Shown here: in pieces, positions 1 to 6,220 of the stretch
How positions within the stretch are numbered: the stretch's first letter is position 1
How the letters are laid out: the number at the start of each line of letters is the position of its first letter
DNA from: Planctomycetaceae bacterium
GTDB taxonomy: Bacteria > Planctomycetota > Phycisphaerae > Phycisphaerales > SM1A02
DNA length: 6,220 nt
Direction of reading: 5' to 3'
Assembly: GCA_027488415.1 (NCBI GenBank)
Contig: JAIYBS010000020.1
Span: 1-6,220, forward strand
Position numbers and translations under genes: made by a program
The notes under the pieces: generated by a model
What the model saw: only the letters and a program-made list of their open reading frames with translations
Told to the model about the DNA's origin: nothing
Database searches by the model: none

Positions 1-266
1 CGCACGCCCACTGCCGCGGCGAGGTGGAACACGCCGTCGAAGCGCATGCCGCGGAGCCCGTGCAGCGAGCCGGACACGGTCGACTCGATGAACTCGAGCC
101 GGCCCGTCGCCGCCGCCGACGCGAGGTTCGCGCGGAGGCCTGTCGACAGGTCGTCGACCACCGTGACGTGCCCGCCCGAGGCGAGCAGCGCATCGCAGAG
201 GTGCGAGCCGATGAAGCCCGCACCCCCCGTGACGAGCCAGCGGCCGCCCGGAGAGGCGCCGCTCAC
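1..266 (-). CDS. NAD-dependent epimerase/dehydratase, N-terminal part (3' end beyond window)
   Basis: This is the start of an extended short-chain dehydrogenase/reductase of the sugar-nucleotide epimerase/dehydratase type; 88 codons are visible and the frame runs open off the left edge. Residues 10-23 read WLVTGGAGFIGSHL, the Rossmann GxxGxxG dinucleotide-binding loop. Residues 36-43 read VVDDLSTG, with the acidic pair D38/D39 where the family binds the adenosine ribose of NAD. Residues 79-88 read VFHLAAAVGV, the conserved strand and HLAA turn near the cofactor. The catalytic SxnYxxxK region lies outside the window, so substrate (UDP-glucose, UDP-glucuronate, dTDP- or GDP-sugar) cannot be decided. 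I chose the GTG at 264-266 because the frame upstream has no other start codon back to the preceding gene and a GAGG lies 7 nt before it. It follows the Wzz/BY-kinase-like gene by 31 bp, so it is probably co-transcribed and supplies a nucleotide sugar for the same polysaccharide. The broad family is secure; the specific enzyme is unknown. Confidence 0.9.
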   Translation of the reverse strand, partial: MSGASPGGRWLVTGGAGFIGSHLCDALLASGGHVTVVDDLSTGLRANLASAAATGRLEFIESTVSGSLHGLRGMRFDGVFHLAAAVGV

Positions 267-273
267 GCGGACG

Positions 274-277
274 CCTC
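274..277 (-). promoter_or_regulatory. Ribosome binding site for the epimerase GTG start
   Basis: On the minus strand GAGG stands 7 nt upstream of the GTG at 264-266. It supports this non-ATG start, since no in-frame ATG, GTG or TTG lies between the start and the stop codon of the upstream gene. The site is within the 31-bp gap, which shows no hairpin resembling a terminator. Confidence 0.55.
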
Positions 278-297
278 GGCGATGGACTCGGACTGCG

Positions 298-2475
298 TCA
301 GGACTTCGCCTCCGCGCCGGCGGGCTTTGCGTACTCCGCCATGAGCTCCGCGTTCTTCTTGAAGTAGCCGCCGATCGTGTGCGACGGGCGCATGAGCACG
401 GTGCCGATGAGCACCGAGTGGGTCTCCTGCAGCTGGTGCACGAACTTGCCCACGAGCCCGCGCTCGTCCTTCTCCGCGCGCACGACGAGGAGCGACGCAT
501 CGCAGCAGTCGGCGACGACCATCGACTCGCCGGCCACGAGCGCGGGCGGGAGGTCGACGATCACCACCTGGTACCGCTCGCGCAGGCGCGCGAGGATCCG
601 GCGCATCTCGTCAGTCGAGAGGCGCTCGTAGACGCGGCTCTCCGGCGTGCCCGGCCCGAACACGGCGATGCCGTGGGCCTCGGTCGGCTCGACCGGGCGG
701 CCCGACAGCAGGTCGCCGAGGCCGGCGGCGTCGGCATCCACGCCGAACACCGAGGCGAGGCGCGGCCGACGCAGGTTCGCGTCGACGATGGCGACGGTGC
801 GTCCGGCGGCGTGCAGGCTCGCGGCGAGGTTCGAGGCAATGGTGGTGCTGCCGCCGCCCGGGTGGGCGGTGACGACCGCGAGCGAGCGGAGGCCGCCCGC
901 GTCCATCGCCTTGCGCACGTTGGAGGAGAGCTGGCGGAACATCTCCGCGGTGGTCGAGCCGGGCATCTCCGAGACGACGAGCTCCGCGGCCTTCGGCTCC
1001 GCCGGATCGTCCTCGAGGTCCGGGATCACGCCCACGAGGCGCGTGCCGCCGACGCCCGCGAGGTCGCTGGGCTGCTTGACGCGCTGGTCGAGGAACTCGC
1101 GCAGGAACAGTATGCCCGCGACGACGAGCAGCGCGAGCACCGCGCCGCCCGGCATCATGAACTTGAGCTGCGGGAAGTCGATCTCCTTGGGCGTGGTGGC
1201 GCGCTGCACGAGCCGCACGCGGCGCGCGTCCTCGCGGGCCTGCAGGAGGTCGAGCTGCACGATGAGGTTCTGCAGGTCGGCGCGCTCGAGCTCCTTCTGC
1301 GCGAGCTGCTCCTTCAGCGCGTCGAGCGCGCTGATCTGGGCGGTGAGCTCCTGGAGCTTCTTCTGCGCCTCGGTCAGGTCGAGCGTCTGCTTCTCGACGA
1401 GCGCCTTCAGGCCGGACACCCGCTGCGAGAAGTCGATCTTGTCCGCGAGCAGGTTGCGCGACATTGCCTCGTCCATCGCCGACTTCATGCGCGCCCGGCC
1501 CGCGGCCTCGCGCTGCATGAGGTCCTTCACCTGCGGGTGCTCCTCGCCGAACCGCTCGCGGGTCGAGTTGAGCGCCACCTGGATCTGCTGCAGGCTCTGC
1601 TCGAGCTGCCGCATCGACATGTCGTCGAGCGCGCGGCGCCGGTCCTCGTCCTCGTAGCGCTGCTCGTTGATCTTGCGGTCGATCGAGTCGAGCCGTGCCT
1701 GCGCGAGCGTGAGGTCGCGGATCGTGTCGTCGCGGAGCCGTGCGAGGTTCTCCGTGGAGCGCTGGTCGGCGAGGTCGCGCTCGCTGCCGGCGGTGATCCC
1801 CTTCGACCGGATGAAGTCCTGGATCTCGGTCTTGAGCGTGCGGATCTCCTCCTCGATCTGGCCCTTCTTCTGCTCGAAGCTTCCCTTGCTGCGGGCGGCG
1901 CGCTCGTTCTCCTCGGCCTCGCGCGCGGCCATGTAGGTGTCCGCGACGCGGTTCAGGATGACCGGGACGTCGGACTTCTCCCAGGTGCGCCAGGTCACGC
2001 TGAAGAGCTGCGTGCCGCGGCGGTGACCGACGCGAAGCGTGTCCTCGAGCTCCTTCACGCGCTCGTCCACGGACGAGTAGTACTGGCCCCACTTGGTGGT
2101 GCCGACGTCGGGGGCCTTCATCGCCGCCTCGAGGACGGACTTCGAGATCATCTTCGCCGACTCGGTCTGGCCGAGGCGCGCGATCGCCTCGTCCTGCACG
2201 ATCTCGCGGGTGACCGCGTCCTTCGCGCCCGTGACCTCCGGCCGGATCTCGAAGAGGACGCTGCCTCCCCAAAGCGGGTAGGCGAAGAGCAGCACGAAGT
2301 TGGCGACCGTGCCGAGGACCAGTCCGGCCACGCCGGTGCCCACGAGCAGCCACGCGTGCTGGCGCAGGATGCGCACCGGGTCGATGGTCGGCGCCTGCTG
2401 GCGGCCGCCGCGGGGCGGGCCGCCTGAGGCGGGACGGGGGGTTGCGGCGGGCTGAGCGGTGTTTGCTGCGGTCAT
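298..2475 (-). CDS. Wzz/GNVR chain-length determinant fused to a BY-kinase-like P-loop domain (probable pseudokinase)
   Basis: A 725-residue inner-membrane protein with the layout of a polysaccharide co-polymerase/tyrosine autokinase. Residues 1-30 are a Pro/Gly/Ala/Arg-rich cytosolic tail. TM1 spans about 41-66. A largely periplasmic, charged, coiled-coil region covers about 175-425, with the GNVR-type stretch FGEEHPQVKDL at 309-319. A Pro-containing segment at 429-443 leads into TM2 (about 443-458). The cytosolic P-loop domain runs from about 500 to 700. That domain follows BY-kinase order: ExxRxxR-like E511/R514/S517, Walker A PGGGSTT at 539-545, Walker A' VAIVDANLRRP at 561-571, Walker B VVIVDLPP at 637-644. 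Several hallmarks are altered: serine 543 sits where the Walker A lysine should be, N567 replaces the second Asp of Walker A', S517 replaces an Arg, and the C-terminus has only isolated tyrosines (Y704, Y715). By family knowledge it should regulate chain length or export of an exopolysaccharide; I infer weak or no kinase activity. The ATG start has a GAGGA 6 nt upstream. It lies between the TPR and epimerase genes with 31-bp gaps on each side. Confidence 0.92.
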   Translation of the reverse strand: MTAANTAQPAATPRPASGGPPRGGRQQAPTIDPVRILRQHAWLLVGTGVAGLVLGTVANFVLLFAYPLWGGSVLFEIRPEVTGAKDAVTREIVQDEAIARLGQTESAKMISKSVLEAAMKAPDVGTTKWGQYYSSVDERVKELEDTLRVGHRRGTQLFSVTWRTWEKSDVPVILNRVADTYMAAREAEENERAARSKGSFEQKKGQIEEEIRTLKTEIQDFIRSKGITAGSERDLADQRSTENLARLRDDTIRDLTLAQARLDSIDRKINEQRYEDEDRRRALDDMSMRQLEQSLQQIQVALNSTRERFGEEHPQVKDLMQREAAGRARMKSAMDEAMSRNLLADKIDFSQRVSGLKALVEKQTLDLTEAQKKLQELTAQISALDALKEQLAQKELERADLQNLIVQLDLLQAREDARRVRLVQRATTPKEIDFPQLKFMMPGGAVLALLVVAGILFLREFLDQRVKQPSDLAGVGGTRLVGVIPDLEDDPAEPKAAELVVSEMPGSTTAEMFRQLSSNVRKAMDAGGLRSLAVVTAHPGGGSTTIASNLAASLHAAGRTVAIVDANLRRPRLASVFGVDADAAGLGDLLSGRPVEPTEAHGIAVFGPGTPESRVYERLSTDEMRRILARLRERYQVVIVDLPPALVAGESMVVADCCDASLLVVRAEKDERGLVGKFVHQLQETHSVLIGTVLMRPSHTIGGYFKKNAELMAEYAKPAGAEAKS

Positions 2476-2481
2476 GGGTGG

Positions 2482-2486
2482 TCCTC
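2482..2486 (-). promoter_or_regulatory. Ribosome binding site for the Wzz/BY-kinase-like gene
   Basis: GAGGA on the minus strand lies 6 nt before the ATG at 2473-2475, at normal spacing, and supports that start. Just upstream a short GGGC-N7-GCCC inverted repeat (2488-2502) could form a weak 4-bp stem, too short and without a T-run to be a terminator. Confidence 0.6.
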
Positions 2487-2506
2487 GGGGCTCCGTTGGC
2501 CCATCG

Positions 2507-5500
2507 TCACTTTCCCTGGAGGGAGGCGGCGAACTCCTGCAGTTCCTTGGCGGTGTCGGGATCGGCCGGGCGGGCCTTCGCGCGGTCGACGATCTGCCGC
2601 GCCTCGCCGAAGTTCCCCTGCGCAGCGCGCAGCTGCGCGAGGTGCATGAGCGCCGAGGCCGTCGGCGACACGGCGACGGACTTGTTGAGCGCGTCCTCCG
2701 CCTCGGCCATGCGGCCGGAGCGCATCAGCACGTAGCCGAGCGTGTCGAGGTAGTCGGGCTGCGCGGGCGCGAGCACCACCGCCTTCGACGCGAACTCGAA
2801 CGCCTTCGCGTTGTCGCCCTTCACCTTCGCGACGAGGTACGCGGCGTTGTTGAGGGCCGCCGCGTTCCGCGGCGAGATCGTCGCCGCGGCGACGAACGCG
2901 TCCGTCGCCGCGGGGAGGTCGCCCTTCCCGTACAGCGCGCCGCCGCGGGTCATCGCAGCCGAGGCGCGCACGCCCGGCGGCACCGACTCGCCCTGCGCCT
3001 CGATCTTCCCGCACCACTCGAGCGCCTTGTCGGCGCCCGCCGGTCCGGAGCGCGCCCAGGCATCGGCGAGCAGTGCAGACTCCACGGCACTCGGCGTGCC
3101 GGCCTGCGTCAGGTACGCCTCGAAGTCGGCGGGCTTCTCCGGCGGGAACATCTCGCGGAGCATGAGCACCGTCCGCTCTGCCGTCAGCAGGTCGTCCGCC
3201 TTCGCCGCCCGCGCCGCGGACAGCGCCTCGCGGCCCGCGACGAGCGCGTCGTCGCGCCGGCCGCTGCGCGCGAGCGCCGCGGCACCGATGGCGCGAAGGA
3301 CGGGCGAGCGCTGCACCAGCTCGTTCGCGCCGCGCAGGAGCGCGAGCGTGTCCGCTGCGCCGCCCGCGTTGAGGCGCGCGAGCGCCGCCTTCTCGAGGTA
3401 GCCCATCGACTTCGGGTCGAGCGAGAACGCCCGCTCGTACTCCGTCGCCGCGCCGGCCTGGTCGCCGGTGGCCTCGAGCAGGTCACCGAGGCGCTCGGCC
3501 CATCGAGGGTCCTGCGGCCGGAGCCGGATGCCGCCGCGCGCGGTCTCGACCGCGCGGTCGCCGCTGCCGGCGGCGAGCTGCATCTCCATCAGGCGGATGC
3601 GGGCTTCCTCGGAGGCGGGCTGCGCCTCGAGGAAGCGCTCGATGATGCCGATCGCGGCCTTGATGTCGCGCTTGTCGAGCGCGAGGTCCGCGCGCGTCGA
3701 GACCATCTGCCAGTAGAGCGCGTTGCGCGCGAGGGCACGGTCGGCCTCGGTGATCGCCTGCTCGAGCCGCGCGGGATCCTGCTGGCCGACGGCGAGCGCT
3801 CGAAGGAGCTGCACGCGACGGAGCGGCGCCACGAGGTCCGCCGGAGCGACGGTCTCCGCGCGCGTGAGTGCCGCGAGGGCGTCCTCCACCTTCTTCTGCG
3901 CCTCGGCGATCTTGCCGTCGCGACGAAGGATCTCGGCCTCGGTCGCCGCGATGCCCGACGCGAGCATCTCGATCTGCCGCTGCACCTCCTGGCTTGCCTT
4001 GTCGCCCGCCATCGGACGGACGCGCTCGAGCACCTTGGAGGCGCCGGCCGCGTCCTGCGCGACGAGATGGAGGTCGGCCAGGCGGAGCAGCCCGGGCAGC
4101 GTGGGCGAAGATGCCATCGCGGCGTCGAGCGCCTCGATCGCGCGCTTCACCTCGCCGCGCCGTGCGTAGACCTCGACGAGCACGAGGTCGACCTCGCGCT
4201 TGGCCGGGTCCTGGAGCTTCGCGGCCTTCGCGAACGCCGCGTCGGCGGCGGCGACGTCGCCGAGCGTGTCGAAGTACGTGCCCTGCTCGACGTACATGAT
4301 CGCCGTCGCCTTGCCGTCGGCCTCTGCGCGCGCGATCACGTCCTGGACCGTCTGCGCGGCATCCGCGGCCTGACCCGCCTCGCGCTGCACGGCGGCCCTT
4401 CGCATGGCGAACCGCATGTCGTACGGCGAGGTGCGCATCGCGGCCTGGAACACCTGCTCGGCGAGCGCCTTGTTGGCGCGCTCGGCGTCGGCCAGGAGAC
4501 GGCGCTGCTCCTCGACGGGCACCGCCGACCAGGCACGGTCGTCGAACCGCGACCGACCCTGCTCGTCCCGGACCGACCCGGAGTCGGCCGGGAGGTTCAG
4601 GAGCGTGTACAGCTCGGCGAGGTTCTCCCGATTGGTCGAGTCGAGCTGCAACGCGCGCTGGCGGAGCTCGATCGCCCGCGACCGCGCGCCGTAGACGGCC
4701 TCGAACTCCGCCGCGACGATGAGCGTCTCGAGGTCCGCGGGATTCGCGGCGATCGCCGCGCGCAGCATCTCGAGCGCCGACTTGCCCTGCCCCGCACGCC
4801 CCATGGCGCGGGCATAGCCGCGCACGTTCGTCAGGTCGTTCGGACGGCGGTCGTAGGCCTCCTTCCAGAGCGCCATCGACGCGGGCTCGTTGCCCGCACG
4901 CTCCTGAAGCACCGCGAGCTGGGCCGCGAGCGGCGCCTCGTTGCGGCCGCCCTGGCGGGCCTTCTCGAGCACCGCGATCGCCTCGCCCACGCGGCCCTGC
5001 GCCTCGAGCAGGCGCGCCCGAAGGATCGGCTCGAGCGCAGGCACGGAGGCGGTCACCTTCGAGGCCGCCGCGATGTGCACCTCGGCCGCGGCGAAGTCGC
5101 CGCGCGAGACGGACTCGTTGAACGCGATCTCGATCATCGCCGGGTCGGTACCGCCCGCGGCGGTGACCTGCTTCTCGGTGTCGCCGAGCGCGGCGACGAC
5201 CTTCGCGAGGAACGCCTCGCTCGCCGGGAGCTCCGGCGAGTTCGCGCGGCGGAGCTCGGCGACCTGCCGGGTGAGGTCGCTGCGCAGGCCGCGGAGCGCG
5301 CGGATGCGCTCTGCCGGGCGCTGCTTCTCGTCCGGCACCATGCGGGCGATCATGATGTCGACGCGCTCGAGCGGGTCCTCCGTGGCGAGCATCGCCTCCA
5401 TCCGCGCCAGCTCGGCCGTCGGCGGATGCTTGGCGAGCGCGGCGCGGATCAGCTCCAGCGCCTTCGCCTTGTCGCCGGCCTCCTGCTCGACCAGGGCCTG

Positions 5501-6220
5501 GCCGTACATCGCCTGCAGCGAGCCGTCGCTCGACTTCACCCACGCCGCCGACAGCTCGCGGGCGCGCGCCCAGTCCTTTGCCCGGAGCGCCTCCTCGATC
5601 TGCGCGACCTCCGGGGCAGCCTCCACGCGCTCGCCGCTGACGCGGCGGCGGGTCTCCTCCGCCATGCGCGCGAACCGCTGCTCGGACGGGATCGCCTTCG
5701 CAAGCGCCTCGAAGAGCGCCGCGGCCTCGGCGAACTTGCCGAGCTGCGCCGCGAGCTCCGCGCGCTGGATCGCGAGGCGCAGGTCCGACGGGTAGGCATC
5801 GGAGCCGCGCGTCGCGGTCTGCATCGCCAGACCCAGGTCGTTCTGCGCGCGGGAAACCATGGCCGACCAGAGGAACGCGTCCGCCGGAGGCTGCGGCACC
5901 TTCTGGAAGTAGATCTCCCACTTCTTCGCGGCCGCGGGCAGGTCGCCGCGCGACTGGAGGATCTTCGCGTCCGCGATCAGCATGCCGGGCGCGGACTCGT
6001 CGTTCTGCAGGGACTTCAGGAGGTCCGCGCGGAGGCCGGGCAGCTGCGCCTCGAGCTCGGCCTTCTTCGCAGGCTCGAGGCCCTCGCGCGCGGCCTGCAC
6101 GATCGCGGAGTCGATCAGCACCTGGAGCGCGCGGGCGCGGGTCTCGGACTGGATGCTCGCGTCGATGCCGGTCGGCAGCGTCGGCGTGTCGAGGATCCGC
6201 TTCGCGACCTCGCGCGTCCG
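2507..6220 (-). CDS. Giant TPR-repeat protein, probable polysaccharide-export scaffold (5' end beyond window)
   Basis: At least 1237 residues are visible, ending at a TGA (2507-2509). The frame is open to the right edge, so the N-terminus, and with it any signal peptide or lipobox, is not seen. A GTG at 6119-6121 could be read as a start, but it has no signal sequence after it and the 33 codons upstream look like the same helical protein, so I treat it as internal. The protein is Ala/Arg/Glu-rich and almost wholly helical, with about 15-20 TPR-like units of about 34 residues showing the usual G-x-x-x-x-A and A-x-x-x-x-P spacing. The clearest units are at 2570-2959. Less regular stretches around 5150-5390 and 4487-4609 break the array into blocks. 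Only one cysteine was noticed (codon 3011-3013). There is no visible transmembrane segment, catalytic motif or C-terminal beta-barrel, unlike BcsC or PelB. Placement before a Wzz-type gene suggests a protein-protein scaffold for exopolysaccharide assembly or export, comparable in role to the TPR proteins of PEP-CTERM/exosortase loci. The TPR assignment is firm, the role is inferred, and no gene name is justified. Confidence 0.88.
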   Translation of the reverse strand, partial: RTREVAKRILDTPTLPTGIDASIQSETRARALQVLIDSAIVQAAREGLEPAKKAELEAQLPGLRADLLKSLQNDESAPGMLIADAKILQSRGDLPAAAKKWEIYFQKVPQPPADAFLWSAMVSRAQNDLGLAMQTATRGSDAYPSDLRLAIQRAELAAQLGKFAEAAALFEALAKAIPSEQRFARMAEETRRRVSGERVEAAPEVAQIEEALRAKDWARARELSAAWVKSSDGSLQAMYGQALVEQEAGDKAKALELIRAALAKHPPTAELARMEAMLATEDPLERVDIMIARMVPDEKQRPAERIRALRGLRSDLTRQVAELRRANSPELPASEAFLAKVVAALGDTEKQVTAAGGTDPAMIEIAFNESVSRGDFAAAEVHIAAASKVTASVPALEPILRARLLEAQGRVGEAIAVLEKARQGGRNEAPLAAQLAVLQERAGNEPASMALWKEAYDRRPNDLTNVRGYARAMGRAGQGKSALEMLRAAIAANPADLETLIVAAEFEAVYGARSRAIELRQRALQLDSTNRENLAELYTLLNLPADSGSVRDEQGRSRFDDRAWSAVPVEEQRRLLADAERANKALAEQVFQAAMRTSPYDMRFAMRRAAVQREAGQAADAAQTVQDVIARAEADGKATAIMYVEQGTYFDTLGDVAAADAAFAKAAKLQDPAKREVDLVLVEVYARRGEVKRAIEALDAAMASSPTLPGLLRLADLHLVAQDAAGASKVLERVRPMAGDKASQEVQRQIEMLASGIAATEAEILRRDGKIAEAQKKVEDALAALTRAETVAPADLVAPLRRVQLLRALAVGQQDPARLEQAITEADRALARNALYWQMVSTRADLALDKRDIKAAIGIIERFLEAQPASEEARIRLMEMQLAAGSGDRAVETARGGIRLRPQDPRWAERLGDLLEATGDQAGAATEYERAFSLDPKSMGYLEKAALARLNAGGAADTLALLRGANELVQRSPVLRAIGAAALARSGRRDDALVAGREALSAARAAKADDLLTAERTVLMLREMFPPEKPADFEAYLTQAGTPSAVESALLADAWARSGPAGADKALEWCGKIEAQGESVPPGVRASAAMTRGGALYGKGDLPAATDAFVAAATISPRNAAALNNAAYLVAKVKGDNAKAFEFASKAVVLAPAQPDYLDTLGYVLMRSGRMAEAEDALNKSVAVSPTASALMHLAQLRAAQGNFGEARQIVDRAKARPADPDTAKELQEFAASLQGK
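2570..2959 (-). repeat. C-terminal TPR array within the giant TPR protein
   Basis: Four consecutive TPR-like units are easiest to read here. The first contains ALYGKGDLPAATDAFVAAA, the second the stretch LNNAAYLVAKVKGDNAKAF, the third PDYLDTLGYVLMRSGRMAEA, and the fourth LMHLAQLRAAQGNFGEA. The LNNAAYL, then PDYLDTLGYVL, then HLA succession is a pattern common in the C-terminal part of bacterial TPR proteins, including those of exopolysaccharide/PEP-CTERM loci. The repeats are divergent at DNA level, so this is a protein repeat, not a recent tandem duplication. Confidence 0.75.

Noticed and set aside
46..2427. Plus-strand open frame of 793 codons antisense to the Wzz/BY-kinase-like gene
   Set aside because: Its translation is low-complexity and rich in Arg, Leu, His, Glu and Val with no family motif. 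It mirrors the minus-strand gene, whose motifs, membrane segments and RBS are clear. Long antisense frames are expected at this G+C because stop codons are rare.
2488..2502. Small inverted repeat GGGC-N7-GCCC in the gap between the TPR and Wzz-like genes
   Set aside because: Only a 4-bp stem, no following T-tract on the minus strand, and expected by chance in GC-rich DNA; not a terminator.
4941..5795. Plus-strand open frame of 284 codons opposite the TPR gene
   Set aside because: Ser/Arg/Ala-rich composition with no motif or convincing RBS; a by-product of codon bias in the opposing gene.
3483..5921. Minus-strand open frame of 812 codons in another phase of the TPR gene
   Set aside because: It is an Arg/Gly/Ala-rich shadow without recognisable motifs, whereas the overlapping frame encodes regular TPR units throughout.
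6119..6121. GTG as the true start of the TPR protein
   Set aside because: The reading frame continues upstream without a stop to the window edge with plausible protein sequence, and the residues after the GTG lack a signal peptide. An internal valine is more likely, though a cytosolic protein starting here cannot be fully excluded.

Overview
The window is GC-rich (by eye roughly 70% G+C) and densely coding. All credible genes lie on the minus strand and read from high to low coordinates. There are three: (1) a very large tetratricopeptide-repeat (TPR) protein whose 5' end lies beyond the right edge (2507-6220); (2) a Wzz/GNVR chain-length determinant fused to a BY-kinase-type P-loop domain (298-2475); and (3) the first 88 codons of an NAD-dependent sugar-nucleotide epimerase/dehydratase (1-266), cut by the left edge. 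The two intergenic gaps are 31 bp each, and each holds a GAGG-type ribosome binding site just before the next start. I saw no terminator or promoter between the genes, so they look like one operon.

The gene set suggests a Gram-negative-type exopolysaccharide or capsule export locus. The epimerase would make or modify a nucleotide sugar. The two-TM coiled-coil Wzz-like protein would sit in the inner membrane and control chain length or couple synthesis to export. The TPR protein would be a scaffold in the periplasm or at the outer membrane, in the way large TPR proteins accompany several polysaccharide secretion systems, including PEP-CTERM/exosortase loci. The organism cannot be fixed from this sequence. 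The base composition, the Wzz-BY-kinase fusion and the giant TPR protein would fit Planctomycetota (for example Phycisphaerae) or another high-GC Gram-negative phylum; this is a low-confidence guess.

The most notable observation is that the P-loop domain of the Wzz/BY-kinase protein keeps the overall BY-kinase order but has lost hallmark residues. The Walker A lysine is serine, the second acidic residue of Walker A' is asparagine, the last arginine of the ExxRxxR oligomerisation motif is serine, and there is no C-terminal tyrosine cluster. It is probably a pseudokinase, or an ATPase-like structural partner, rather than a tyrosine autokinase. No RNA genes, mobile elements, CRISPR arrays or signs of recent transfer were seen.
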